This document shows, piece after piece, positions 15,949 to 25,288 of a stretch of DNA of 36,122 nt. Under the pieces are notes generated by a model, which had not been told where the DNA came from, did no database searches, and saw nothing but the letters and a program-made list of their open reading frames with translations. Both the position numbers and the translations under genes were made by a program. The DNA is from Phytobacter massiliensis JC163 (lineage in GTDB: Bacteria; Pseudomonadota; Gammaproteobacteria; Enterobacterales; Enterobacteriaceae): positions 45,435-81,556 of the forward strand of contig NZ_HE578945.1 in NCBI RefSeq assembly GCF_000321045.1, written 5' to 3'. The first letter of the stretch is position 1, and every line of letters starts with the position of its first letter.

Positions 15949-17484
15949 TTATTTTTCGGCCAGAAAACTGTCCAGATAGGGGACGATATTCTTAATAGAG
16001 GTCTGGAACACGCCGTTTTCAATCCAGTACATGGTGTTTTCCCCAGGACGTAAATTAAAGGCGGTAATGTAGGCGTCCGCCGCCAGACGACTTTCACCCT
16101 TCATTTCGTACACCTTACCCAGTAGCAGATAATTCATCCACGACATCTCCAGGTCGATACTTTTATTAATGGCATCGAATGCGCCATCAACATTTCCTTT
16201 ACCTAAAAGATCGATGGTCTGAATTTTATAGAAAACAGCGTTCTGCTCAATGCCTGGCATCTGCGCTATTTTATTAAACTCATTATTCAACGCATCCATT
16301 TGCTGGCTATTAAAAGGCTGCTGCGAATGGCGCAAGACATCAACCAGCACTTTGTACTGATAAGCAATAACAAACTCCGGGGAATTTTTACTTATTGTCT
16401 CCAGAATAGTGCTGGCTTTATTCAATGACTGGACATCACCATTGAGAAGAAGCTGGTACGCCTCATAAAAATGCGGCGAGGTGGAGGACTGCGGCAGGCG
16501 GAACTGGGCGAGTAGCCCCTGCATCCGCGCGGGCCAGGGCTGCGTCAGGGCGGTTGAGAGCGAGTCGAAAATATCGTCCTGAATCGTAAATTGATTGGTA
16601 TCGGTGATGAAATAGCGCTTATCGAGCATGGTTGCGCCGTCGGCATTATCCACCAGCAGCACTGACATAAAGCACTGCTGGGCGCGATAGTGGCGCTGGT
16701 TAGCAAAACGGATAGTCAGCGTTTTTCCTGAGCTGCTCGGTTCGTCGACGTTATAGTTGGTCTTGTCGTGCACCATAAACGTTGAAAAGGTGTTGAGCGA
16801 CGTAGTAATCAGGCTGCCGAGGCCAATAGCGTAGGCCTCCTGCGAAGCCCAATTATTACAAGAGTTGCCGCTATCAAAACGCACGTCGATATCGCGCGGG
16901 TTAAGCAGCAGCCGCGTTTTAGTCACCTCAGGATGGGAGGGCATCATTGAGAGCGCGACCATCGCAATAAGGGCGGTTAATGAAACGAGAAACAGGCACC
17001 AGGTCCAGAATCTACTTAAGCGCCGCTCGCGGCTTTTGGGCAGGGAGTGATCCCCGGAGGAGGGAACAGTCGCCGCGGTGCCGGACGAGCTTGACGCCTG
17101 CAATGGCGCCGTCACAGCGGGCATATCAGCGGGCAGGCTTTCGGCTTCGTCGTCCGTTTCTACTGACCAGACCACCGGCGCGGTCAGCTTATAGCCGCGT
17201 TTAGGGACGGTGACAATATACTCGGGACTGTTTTCATTGCCGTCCCGCAGGTATTTGCGCAGTTCAGAAATGCTCTGGGTGACAACGTGGCTGGTGACGA
17301 TGGTGCGCATCCAGACGTTATCAATAATCTCATCCCGGCTCAGCACTTCATCAGGATGGTGAGCAAAGTAGATAAGTAGATCGATTAAGCGCGGTTCAAG
17401 AGTAATCTGGCGTCCCTGCCGACTGATTTGATTAACGGAAGGCGTAACCAGCCATTCTCCAACGTGTACAACAGGTTGCTGCAT
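15949..17484 (-). CDS. cadC: ToxR-like membrane-bound acid/lysine regulator CadC
   Basis: One-component activator of cadBA, responding to low external pH and, through LysP, to lysine. The 511-aa product is one residue shorter than E. coli CadC. Residues 1-105 form an OmpR-type winged helix (SRDEIIDNVWMRTIVTSHVVTQ, YIVTVPKRGYKL). A long, poorly conserved linker is followed by a single membrane helix near residues 158-180 (FWTWCLFLVSLTALIAM). The rest is the periplasmic sensor. The two periplasmic cysteines (SGNSCNNW and AQQCFMSV) correspond to the pH-responsive disulfide pair known in E. coli. It lies upstream of cadB in the same direction, with its own terminator. Confidence 0.95.
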   Translation of the reverse strand: MQQPVVHVGEWLVTPSVNQISRQGRQITLEPRLIDLLIYFAHHPDEVLSRDEIIDNVWMRTIVTSHVVTQSISELRKYLRDGNENSPEYIVTVPKRGYKLTAPVVWSVETDDEAESLPADMPAVTAPLQASSSSGTAATVPSSGDHSLPKSRERRLSRFWTWCLFLVSLTALIAMVALSMMPSHPEVTKTRLLLNPRDIDVRFDSGNSCNNWASQEAYAIGLGSLITTSLNTFSTFMVHDKTNYNVDEPSSSGKTLTIRFANQRHYRAQQCFMSVLLVDNADGATMLDKRYFITDTNQFTIQDDIFDSLSTALTQPWPARMQGLLAQFRLPQSSTSPHFYEAYQLLLNGDVQSLNKASTILETISKNSPEFVIAYQYKVLVDVLRHSQQPFNSQQMDALNNEFNKIAQMPGIEQNAVFYKIQTIDLLGKGNVDGAFDAINKSIDLEMSWMNYLLLGKVYEMKGESRLAADAYITAFNLRPGENTMYWIENGVFQTSIKNIVPYLDSFLAEK

Positions 17485-17560
17485 AAATAAAGACGCCTTA
17501 ACAGATCCGGTAAAACGTTAATCATAACACGGTAACGTAAGGCAAGTGTCGGGAGTCGCC

Positions 17561-17682
17561 CCGGATGCGGGCCCCGAACGTTGCCCGGTTAAGCGAAAGC
17601 GCACCTGGGACGCCCGGATGCAGACCTCAAACGTAGCCCGGGTAAGCGCAAGCGCACCCGGGACGCCCGGATGCGTTGCAGG
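17561..17682. repeat. REP elements in a 53-bp tandem repeat (cadC-hmp gap)
   Basis: Two consecutive 53-bp units (17561-17613 and 17614-17666), with 8 differences by eye, plus a partial third unit. Each starts CCGGATGC and contains a REP-type hairpin, best in unit 2, where GCCCGGGT pairs with ACCCGGG around AAGCGCAAGCGC. REPs of the same type in opposite orientation follow glyA. They lie immediately after the hmp stop and may stabilise or end its mRNA. Confidence 0.8.
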
Positions 17683-17683
17683 T

Positions 17684-18874
17684 TTACAGCACCTTATGCG
17701 GGCCGAAGCATTCGTAATGAATATTGTCTTTATTCACGCCCAGCGCGATTAACTGACCGGCGGCATACTGCATAAAGGCGACCGGGCCGCAGAGGTAATA
17801 GCGCATTGTCGGTTCGCTGCATACCCCTTCCAGCTTGCTCAAATCCATCAGCCCCTCGCTGTTGAAGGCCTGCGCCAGCCTGTCCTGTTCTGTCGGAATG
17901 CGATACCAGACGTGGGAGGAGAAGCGCGGCAGGGCGGCGCTCAGGGCTTTCACCTCGGAGGCGAAGGCGTGGATCTCGCCATGCTCCGCGGCGTGCAGCC
18001 AGTTTACCTGCTGGGGATGCCCAGCTTTTGCCAGCGTATCGAGCATCGCCAGCATCGGGGTCTGGCCGACACCCGCAGAGATAAGCGTCACCGGCGTGGC
18101 GGCGTCGACATCCATAAAGAAGTCCCCGGCGGGGGCCGCAAGATGAACGATATCGCCGGGCTGCGCGCGATCGTGTAGCCAGTTCGACACCTGTCCCTCG
18201 CCTTCACGTTTTACCGCGATACGGTAGCTGCGGCCATTTGGCGCGCGGGTCAGGGAGTACTGACGAATTTCCTGATGGCGGAAATCCTCTGGTTTAAGCC
18301 AGATGCCCACATACTGGCCGGGGCGATAGTCCGCCACCGGGCCGCCGTCCACCGGCGCGAACTCGAAGCTGGTAATCAGCGCGCTCTGCGGTTTTTTCTC
18401 TACCAGCCGAAACGGCCGGGTGCCTTCCCAGCCGCCTTTCTGACTGGCGTGTTCATGGTAAATTTGTGCTTCACGCTTGATAAACACATCCGCCAGCACG
18501 CCATAGGCTTTGCCCCAGGCGTCCAGCACTTCCTGACCGGGGCTGAACATCTCATCCAGCGTCGCCAGCAGATGCTCGCCAACAATATTGTACTGGGCGG
18601 GCTTAATCTGAAAGCTGGTGTGCTTCTGCGCAATCTTCTCCACCGCGGGAAGCAGCGCGGGCAGGTTCTCCAGGTTACTGGCGTAGGCGGCGATAGCATT
18701 AAACAGCGCTTCGCGCTGGTCGCCGTTACGCTGGTTGCTCATATTGAAGATCTCTTTGAGCTCGGGATTGTGGGTAAACATCCGATCGTAGAAGTGCGCG
18801 GTCAGCTTCGGACCGGTTTCCAGCAGCAGGGGAATGGTGGCTTTCACCGTCGCGATGGTTTGAGCGTCAAGCAT
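17684..18874 (-). CDS. hmp: flavohemoglobin / nitric oxide dioxygenase Hmp
   Basis: NO-detoxifying flavohemoglobin (NO + O2 + NAD(P)H to nitrate), cytoplasmic. The 396-aa product matches E. coli Hmp in length. Residues 1-140 are the globin domain with proximal heme ligand His85 (QKHTSF) and distal Tyr29. Residues 150-260 are the FAD domain ([11 protein letters not shown] and GQVSNWLHD). Residues 265-396 are the NAD domain ([34 protein letters not shown]). The gene is divergent from glyA. A full NsrR operator overlaps the predicted -10, so it should be derepressed by nitric oxide. Confidence 0.98.
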   Translation of the reverse strand: MLDAQTIATVKATIPLLLETGPKLTAHFYDRMFTHNPELKEIFNMSNQRNGDQREALFNAIAAYASNLENLPALLPAVEKIAQKHTSFQIKPAQYNIVGEHLLATLDEMFSPGQEVLDAWGKAYGVLADVFIKREAQIYHEHASQKGGWEGTRPFRLVEKKPQSALITSFEFAPVDGGPVADYRPGQYVGIWLKPEDFRHQEIRQYSLTRAPNGRSYRIAVKREGEGQVSNWLHDRAQPGDIVHLAAPAGDFFMDVDAATPVTLISAGVGQTPMLAMLDTLAKAGHPQQVNWLHAAEHGEIHAFASEVKALSAALPRFSSHVWYRIPTEQDRLAQAFNSEGLMDLSKLEGVCSEPTMRYYLCGPVAFMQYAAGQLIALGVNKDNIHYECFGPHKVL

Positions 18875-18898
18875 GATGGCTTCCTGTTGGTGATTTAT

Positions 18899-18921
18899 AA
18901 GATGTATTTTAAATGCATCTT
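18899..18921. promoter_or_regulatory. NsrR operator of hmp
   Basis: AAGATGTATTT, one spacer base, then AAATGCATCTT: two 11-bp inverted half-sites with 1-bp spacing, one mismatch from perfect symmetry and matching the known NsrR motif. It covers the downstream end of the hmp -10 element. Confidence 0.88.
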
Positions 18922-18946
18922 ATAATCAAAATAGCCGCTGTGTAAA
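18919..18946 (-). promoter_or_regulatory. hmp promoter
   Basis: On the minus strand TTTACA (18946-18941) and TATAAG (18924-18919) are separated by 16 bases, 45 bases before the hmp start. The -10 abuts the NsrR operator, so NsrR would block polymerase. Confidence 0.65.
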
Positions 18947-19001
18947 GAGGGGTATTCCACGACGCGGTTTCTGACTGGGTGAAAAAAACGCATTATGAAG
19001 A

Positions 19002-19014
19002 TGAAAAGATTTCC
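19002..19014. promoter_or_regulatory. MetR-like site upstream of glyA
   Basis: TGAA-N5-TTCC matches the MetR motif TGAANNNNNTTCA at seven of eight positions, upstream of the glyA promoter where E. coli has MetR sites. One motif match only. Confidence 0.45.
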
Positions 19015-19061
19015 CGTTATTTTCCCCGACGCGTTATCGCTCAAAGCCTTGTCTGACGCCG

Positions 19062-19077
19062 AGCCAATCGTTTGCGT
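19062..19077. promoter_or_regulatory. PurR-like operator of glyA
   Basis: AGCCAATCGTTTGCGT resembles the E. coli glyA PurR site and keeps the strong right half CGTTTGCGT of the PurR consensus. It lies just upstream of the -35. Confidence 0.7.
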
Positions 19078-19085
19078 AAAAACCT

Positions 19086-19113
19086 TTGTCAAGACCTGTT
19101 ATCAGAATATGAA
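19086..19113 (+). promoter_or_regulatory. glyA promoter
   Basis: TTGTCA (19086-19091) and TATGAA (19108-19113) with a 16-bp spacer, 82 bases before the glyA start. It is positioned so that the PurR-like site adjoins the -35. Confidence 0.6.
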
Positions 19114-19194
19114 TCAGTTATACTGTGGGCCGAAGTCCACCAGGACAGCCTTTTCAGGCACAAATTTACTTGTTAGCTGAGTCAGGAGATGCGG

Positions 19195-20448
19195 ATGTTA
19201 AAGCGTGAAATGAACATTGCCGATTATGATGCCGAACTGTGGCAGGCTATGGAGCAGGAAAAAGTACGTCAGGAAGAGCACATTGAACTGATCGCCTCCG
19301 AAAACTACACCAGCCCGCGCGTGATGCAGGCGCAGGGTTCTCAGCTGACCAACAAATATGCCGAAGGGTATCCGGGCAAGCGCTACTACGGCGGCTGTGA
19401 GTACGTTGATATCGTTGAACAGCTGGCGATTGACCGCGCGAAAGAACTGTTCGGCGCAGACTACGCTAACGTCCAGCCGCACTCCGGTTCTCAGGCTAAC
19501 TTCGCTGTCTACACCGCGCTGCTGCAGCCGGGCGACACCGTGCTGGGTATGAATCTGGCGCAGGGCGGCCACCTGACTCACGGCTCCCCGGTTAACTTCT
19601 CTGGCAAACTGTACAACATCATCCCTTACGGCATCGATGAGTCCGGCAAAATTGACTATGAAGACATGGCGAAGCAGGCGAAAGAGCACAAGCCGAAGAT
19701 GATCATCGGCGGCTTCTCTGCTTACTCCGGCATCGTAGACTGGGCAAAAATGCGTGAAATCGCCGACAGCATCGGCGCTTACCTGTTTGTCGATATGGCG
19801 CACGTAGCGGGCCTGATCGCCGCTGGCGTCTACCCGAACCCGGTTCCGCATGCGCACGTTGTCACCACCACCACCCATAAAACCCTGGCGGGTCCGCGCG
19901 GCGGCCTGATCCTGGCGAAAGGCGGCGACGAAGAGCTGTACAAAAAACTGAACTCTGCCGTGTTCCCGAGCGCGCAGGGCGGCCCGCTGATGCACGTTAT
20001 CGCAGCGAAAGCGGTGGCGCTGAAAGAAGCGATGGAGCCGGAGTTCAAGGTTTACCAGCAGCAGGTTGCGAAAAACGCCAAAGCAATGGTGGAAGTGTTC
20101 CTCAACCGCGGCTACAAAGTGGTTTCCGGCGGTACGGAAAACCACCTGTTCCTGCTGGATCTGGTGGACAAAAACCTCACCGGTAAAGAAGCTGACGCCG
20201 CGCTGGGCCGCGCCAACATAACCGTTAACAAAAACAGCGTGCCGAACGATCCGAAGAGCCCGTTCGTTACCTCCGGTATCCGTATCGGCTCCCCGGCCGT
20301 AACGCGCCGCGGCTTTAAAGAAGCGGAAGTGAAAGAGCTGGCGGGCTGGATGTGTGACGTGCTGGACAACATCAACGACGAGTCGGTCATTGAGCGCACC
20401 AAACAGAAAGTGCTGGAAATCTGCCGCCGCTTCCCGGTTTACGCTTAA
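19195..20448 (+). CDS. glyA: serine hydroxymethyltransferase
   Basis: PLP enzyme that converts serine and tetrahydrofolate to glycine and methylene-tetrahydrofolate, the main one-carbon source. The start at 19195 gives 417 aa and the E. coli N-terminus [16 protein letters not shown], with AGGAG 6 bases upstream; an ATG two codons earlier overlaps that ribosome site. The PLP lysine is in [14 protein letters not shown] (Lys229 in the family), with [11 protein letters not shown] and VDMAHVAGL also intact. The gene is divergent from hmp and ends in REP elements and a terminator. High-expression codon choice fits its housekeeping role. Confidence 0.98.
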   Translation: MLKREMNIADYDAELWQAMEQEKVRQEEHIELIASENYTSPRVMQAQGSQLTNKYAEGYPGKRYYGGCEYVDIVEQLAIDRAKELFGADYANVQPHSGSQANFAVYTALLQPGDTVLGMNLAQGGHLTHGSPVNFSGKLYNIIPYGIDESGKIDYEDMAKQAKEHKPKMIIGGFSAYSGIVDWAKMREIADSIGAYLFVDMAHVAGLIAAGVYPNPVPHAHVVTTTTHKTLAGPRGGLILAKGGDEELYKKLNSAVFPSAQGGPLMHVIAAKAVALKEAMEPEFKVYQQQVAKNAKAMVEVFLNRGYKVVSGGTENHLFLLDLVDKNLTGKEADAALGRANITVNKNSVPNDPKSPFVTSGIRIGSPAVTRRGFKEAEVKELAGWMCDVLDNINDESVIERTKQKVLEICRRFPVYA

Positions 20449-20456
20449 TCTTTAAA

Positions 20457-20493
20457 CGTAGGCTCCCGGGTGCGCAAGCTTACCCGGGCTACG
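20457..20493. repeat. REP element a after glyA
   Basis: CCCGGGTGCGCAAGCTTACCCGGG with flanking GTAG-type ends forms a REP hairpin. It is the inverse of the REP found in the 53-bp repeat after hmp. Confidence 0.7.
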
Positions 20494-20496
20494 CTG

Positions 20497-20521
20497 AGGC
20501 CTCCTGCGGGAGGCCTTTTTT
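20497..20521 (+). terminator. intrinsic terminator of glyA
   Basis: Stem AGGCCTCC/GGAGGCCT (20497-20504 with 20509-20516), four-base loop and a run of T to 20521. It lies between REP elements. Confidence 0.9.
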
Positions 20522-20529
20522 GTCCCTGC

Positions 20530-20600
20530 AATCCCGGCTGCGCAGGCTTACCCGGGCTACGGAAATGGTAGCCCGGATAAGGCGAAGCCGCATCCGGGAA
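20530..20600. repeat. pair of oppositely oriented REP elements (BIME-like)
   Basis: REP b (20530-20560) and REP c (20568-20600, GTAGCCCGGATAAGGCGAAG then CCGCATCCGGG) point in opposite directions, making a BIME-like unit between glyA and the convergent yphH end. Confidence 0.7.
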
Positions 20601-20643
20601 GCCATCGGATGCGCATGTTTACACGGGCTGACGGGAAGGACGC

Positions 20644-21837
20644 TCAAAGCTCGCTAAGCTGCGACTCCACATACAGATAGCCCGCTCCCATTAACTGCTG
20701 CGCGGGAGAGAGCCTGCCGAAGTTTATCTGCGTGGCCTTCGCCCGCGGATTGTCGCCGTGGTCGAAGGGGTTAAAACCTGTCTGCTGCACCAGGGTATGC
20801 AGCCAGCGCTCGCCAAAGGCGCAGCTGCGGCCATACAGCCAGATCTGATTAATATTGAGTATATTTAGGAAGTTATACAGGCTTAGCCCAATGGCGCTGG
20901 CGGCATTTTCTACCCACGCCTGAATGCGCACGTCCCCCTCTCGCCAGGCGGCAATCAACTGCTCCGTAGCCAGCATCTCCGGATCGTAGCCCGCATCGGG
21001 CTGCGCTTTCATCCATACTCTGGCCTGCTTTTTTAGCGCGCTGAGGGAGGCCACCGTCTCAAGACAGCCATAGCGCCCGCAGTCGCAGGCTACCCCGTCC
21101 GGGTTGACGATGGTGTGACCGATCTGCCCGCTGCCGTACAGGCTGCCGCGCCAGATATGGTCGTTAATCACAAACGAAGAGCCGATGCCGTAGTCGACGT
21201 TTATCACGCAGAAGTCGCTGTTCGCCGCCGGGTTCTGCCACTTTTCCGCCAGCGCCAGCATCACGCAGTCGTTATCCAGCCGCACCTGAACGCCCAGCTG
21301 CTCCTCAAGCAGATATTTGATCTCTACCGGCGTCTTCCACGGCGCCTGCGGCATGGTCTTCGACGCGCCGGTGATTGGATCGACCTGGCCGTGCACCCCC
21401 AGCGCCAGATTGATGGTCACCTCAGGGAAACGCTGGCGATACCTGCGCCAGTGGGCGGCCAGCGCAGCCAGTAGCGCTTTTGGCGTGCCTGCGTCGATGC
21501 GCTCGTGCTGCGGATCGCCTACTGCCACAAGGCGCGCGTTCGCCAGCTGGCTGGTGAGGCTGGTGGGCGTAACGTTCATACACAGCGTCCACGCCCCTTG
21601 CTCAGGCAGATGGTAGCTGCCGCCGCTGAGCCCGCGCTGGCTGAGGCTTTCGCGGGAGTGGCTGATTCGCCCCTCGTCCATCAACTCCTGCAGTATGTTG
21701 CCGACCGCCGGAATTGACAGGCCGGTAAGCTGCGCCAGCTGCGACTTACTGAGCTGCTTTTCCCGCCACAGATGGGACAAGAAAATCTGCTTATTAGCCT
21801 GCCTGACGCGGGCATTGTTAAATCCTGAACGGGGCAT
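20644..21837 (-). CDS. yphH: ROK-family transcriptional regulator YphH
   Basis: A 397-aa ROK repressor, same length and position (next to glyA) as E. coli YphH. Residues 10-65 hold the helix-turn-helix (LSKSQLAQLTGLSIPAVGNILQEL). The C-terminal ROK sugar-kinase-like domain contains the zinc-binding CDCGRYGCLE near residue 250 and GSGQIGHTIVNP just before it. The phosphate loop is weakly conserved, so it is a sensor rather than a kinase. AAGGAAG lies 8 bases before the ATG. It is divergent from yphG and probably controls the yphG-permease-yphB operon; its effector is unknown. Confidence 0.88.
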   Translation of the reverse strand: MPRSGFNNARVRQANKQIFLSHLWREKQLSKSQLAQLTGLSIPAVGNILQELMDEGRISHSRESLSQRGLSGGSYHLPEQGAWTLCMNVTPTSLTSQLANARLVAVGDPQHERIDAGTPKALLAALAAHWRRYRQRFPEVTINLALGVHGQVDPITGASKTMPQAPWKTPVEIKYLLEEQLGVQVRLDNDCVMLALAEKWQNPAANSDFCVINVDYGIGSSFVINDHIWRGSLYGSGQIGHTIVNPDGVACDCGRYGCLETVASLSALKKQARVWMKAQPDAGYDPEMLATEQLIAAWREGDVRIQAWVENAASAIGLSLYNFLNILNINQIWLYGRSCAFGERWLHTLVQQTGFNPFDHGDNPRAKATQINFGRLSPAQQLMGAGYLYVESQLSEL

Positions 21838-21840
21838 TCA

Positions 21841-21915
21841 CTTAACTTCCTTAACTGTATTGCGTGAGCATTGCGCATTTTACCGTCAGTTAAGCGCGCC
21901 ACAATAGCGTTAAGA
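21841..21915. promoter_or_regulatory. TTAAC-type repeats in the yphH/yphG divergent region
   Basis: CTTAACTG (21850-21857) and its exact inverse CAGTTAAG (21887-21894) lie 29 bases apart, with further CTTAACT (21841) and GTTAAGAG (21909) copies. Their position between ROK regulator and operon suggests operators. No known ROK consensus was matched. Confidence 0.4.
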
Positions 21916-21950
21916 GAAAGGTTTACTTTTATTTATTGAGTGGAGGCAGC

Positions 21951-24900
21951 ATGTACGGTTCAGTTAAGGTCTGGCAGGAAACGCTCTCGCTCCCGACCTG
22001 GACGGCGGGGGAAGAAGATCCGAATCCTATGTTCCTGGAAAAGCGGGTTTATCAGGGGTCATCAGGGGCGGTCTACCCGTACGGGGTGATTGATACGCTG
22101 ACCGGCAAACGCGAAATGCGCGAATACCGGGCGGTCTGGATGGAAAATGATTTCATCCGCGTCATGCTGCTGCCGGAGCTGGGGGGGCGTATCCATCGCG
22201 CCTATGACAAAGTGCGGCAGCGGGATTTCGTCTACTACAACGAAGTGGTGAAACCGGCGCTGGTCGGCCTGCTGGGGCCGTGGATCTCAGGCGGCATCGA
22301 ATTTAACTGGCCGCAGCACCATCGTCCCACCACCTTTATGCCGGTGGACTTCACGGTTCAGGCCGGGGAGCAGGGGGAGCAGACCGTCTGGATGGGGGAG
22401 GTCGAGCCGATGCGCGGCTTGCAGGTGATGGCTGGCTTTACGCTCTATCCTCACCGCGCGTTGATCGAAATTACCGGCAAAGTCTTCAACGGCAACGCGA
22501 CGCCGCGCCACTTCCTGTGGTGGGCTAACCCGGCGGTAAAAGGGGGTGACGATCATCAAAGCGTTTTCCCGCCGGACGTCACCGCCGTGTTCGATCACGG
22601 TAAGCGCGACGTTTCGGCGTTTCCTATCGCCAGAGGCACCTACTACAAGGTGGACTACTCCGCGGGGGTGGATATCTCGCGCTATAAAAACGTGCCGGTA
22701 CCTACCTCCTATATGGCCGCCAAATCCGATTACGACTTTGTCGGCGCCTGGCATCATGGCGAGCGCGGCGGGCTGCTGCATGTTGCCGATCACCATGTTT
22801 CGCCGGGTAAAAAACAGTGGACCTGGGGCTACGGCGATTTTGGCGTCGCCTGGGACAGGAACCTCACCGACGAAAACGGCCCCTATATTGAACTGATGAC
22901 CGGGGTGTATACCGACAATCAGCCCGATTTCACCTGGCTTGCCCCGTTTGAAGAGAAAGTCTTCGTACAGAATTTCTTACCCTATAGCGAACTGGGGATG
23001 GTGCAAAACGCCAGCACGGAACTGGCGCTGCGTCTGGTGCGCGATAACCACCAGCTCTCGGTCGGCGTCTACGCCGTCGCCCCGTTGCAGAACGTTCTGG
23101 TTACGCTGAGCGGTGAAAAAGGGACGTTTTTCGAAAAAAACCTCACCCTGGAGCCAGGGCAGAGCTGGCTTAGCGACCTGCCTGACGGCGGCAACGAGCG
23201 GGTAACCATGACGATTGCCCGCGCCGACGGCGAGTCGCTGCTGCGCTACGCAGAGCATATTGCCGAAGAGATGCCGCTGCCTTCCGCCGCCAGCGCCCCC
23301 GCGTTGCCGGAGGCGATAACCAGCGCCGAGGAGCTGTACTTTATCGGCCAGCACCTGGAGCAGTACAACCACGCCAGCCGCTACGCGGAGGATTACTATC
23401 GCCGGGCGCTGGCGCTTGACCCGCAGGACTATCGCAACAACGTCGCCCTCGGCACGCTGGCGTTGAACAGCGCCGACTGGCAGCAGGCGGAGCGCTGCGC
23501 CCGAGCGGCGCTGGCCAGGGCGCATAAACTCAATAAAAACCCGCGCGACGGCGAAGCCAGCATGCTGCTGGCCGCCGCGCTGGAGCGCCAGGGCGACGTT
23601 ACCCAGGCCTGGGACCACTACTACAAGGCAAGCTGGAGCGGAAACTGCCGCGACGCCGCTTTCTGGGCGCTGGCGCGGCTCGCCATGCGCGACGGCCATT
23701 ACTCTGACGCGCTGGAGAAGGTCAATCAGAGCCTCCGTTTTAACGCCAGCAATAACCTGGCGATGGGGTTGAAAGCGCTGGCGCTGGCGAAACTGAACCG
23801 CAGCGATGAGGCGCTGGCCTGGCTTGACGCCCAACTGGTCGCCTGGCCCTTAAGCTATGCGATGCACTATGCGCGCTGGGCCATCCGGCGTGACGATGCC
23901 GCCCGCGAGGCGCTGATTGCCGTTACCGGGCGGCGGGGGGCTAACGCCTGCGCGCTGGCCGGCTGGCTGGTCTCATTCGGCCAGACCGACGCCGCCCGCG
24001 AGATGCTGGCGCTGCTCGACAGTCAGGAGGCCCTGCCGATGCTGTGGCGCGCATCGCTCAGCGACGATCCGCAACCGTTGATCGACCAGGCCCGCGCGTG
24101 CCTGCAAAACCGCGTGCGCTTCCCGAACTCCCTTGATGAAGTGCAGATGCTACAGGCGCTGGGCGACAACGCCTTCGCCCGCTATCTGCTGGGCTGCTTC
24201 TGGTACAGCAAACGCCGTTACGACGAGGCGGTCGACTGCTGGCGCTTCACGTTGCAGCAGGAGCCGGATTTCGCGCCGGTTCATCGACTGCTGGGCATCT
24301 ATGCCTGGAATAAACAGCACGATGCGGCGCAGGCGCGGCGTTATCTGCAGCAGGCCACAGCGCTGGAGCCGGACAATGCCCGCTTCCTGTTTGAACTGGA
24401 CTACCTCAATAAGCTGACCGCTGCCCCTGCGACAGAGCGACTGCAGACGCTGGCCGCCCGGCAGGCGGTGGTTTTCCGCCGCGACGATCTGACGGTTGAA
24501 CTGCTTAGCCTGTGGAACGGCCTGGGCGAGTATCAGGCTGCCGCCGCCGTGCTCCGGGAGCGCGTGTTCCACCCCTGGGAAGGGGGGAGGGCAAGGCCAC
24601 CGGCCAGTATCTGCTTAACCAGCTTCACCGGGCGCTGGCCGCTATCGGCCAGGGCGAAACGACGCGCGCGGTTGAGCTGCTCCAGCAGGGGCTGCACTAC
24701 CCGCTAAACCTCGGCGAAGGCCGCCTGCCGGGGCAGACCGACAATGACATCTGGTACCTGCTTGGCTACTGCGCGCAGCGGCTCAATCAGGCAGACGAAG
24801 CGCAGCGCTGTTTCGTGCGGGCGACGCGCGGCGGCAGCACGCTGGATGCCGGACGCTACTACAACGATCAGCCGGTGGACTATCTCTTCTGGCAGGGAAT

Positions 24901-25216
24901 GGCGCTGCGGGCGCTGGGGGACAAGGCCGCCGCCGATGCCCTGTTCCACAGCTTCCTGAGCTGGGTGGAGGCCCATCGGCAGACGGTGCCGGAGGTGGAT
25001 TTCTTTGCGGTGTCGCTGCCGGATCTGGTGGTGCTGGATACCCCCGCGGCGGCGAAACACCAGCAGCACTGCCTGTTTGTCGAGGCGCTTGGCCACCTGG
25101 GGCTCGAGGATTTTACGGCCTGCGACCGCGCCCTGGACGATTTGCTGACGTTAAACCCGGCGCATGATAAAGCCCTGCTGCTGCGCCATGCCATTAACCT
25201 TGAGCTTTTTAAGTAA
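21951..25216 (+). pseudogene. yphG: YphG-like DUF5107/TPR protein, frameshifted in a G tract
   Basis: Large protein of unknown function, like E. coli YphG (about 1090 aa). The N-terminal half is DUF5107, with a mutarotase-like look (LLPELGGRIHRAYD, GGIEFNWPQHHRP near residue 100). The second half is TPR-like repeats (HASRYAEDYYRRALALDPQDYRNN and later copies). The frame runs from 21951 to about 24587, then needs one extra base: GAA followed by six G (24582-24587) reads EGGRARPPAS and stops at 24707, whereas seven G would give the family HPWEGGEGKATGQY and continue to 25216 (1088 aa). Either a real -1 deletion, a slippage tract or a sequencing error. The ATG at 21951 has GGAGG 4 bases upstream. 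Confidence 0.85.
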
Positions 25217-25224
25217 CACCCTGA

Positions 25225-25248
25225 ACCGGTGAAGGCCGCTTCACCGGT
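25225..25248 (+). other. perfect stem-loop between yphG and the permease gene
   Basis: ACCGGTGAA (25225-25233) pairs perfectly with TTCACCGGT (25240-25248) around a six-base loop. No T tract follows. It may be a transcript-processing or attenuating element in the operon. Confidence 0.5.
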
Positions 25249-25288
25249 AACCTTCTGTTCCCTGCGTTTCCCTGAAAGAGGAATCATA

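Noticed and set aside
19198-20145. 315-codon minus-strand frame opposite glyA
   Set aside because: Antisense shadow of a highly expressed gene with strong codon bias; no recognisable protein.
21936-21950. TTG at 21936 as start of yphG
   Set aside because: It would put the GGAGG ribosome site inside the gene; the ATG at 21951 directly follows it.
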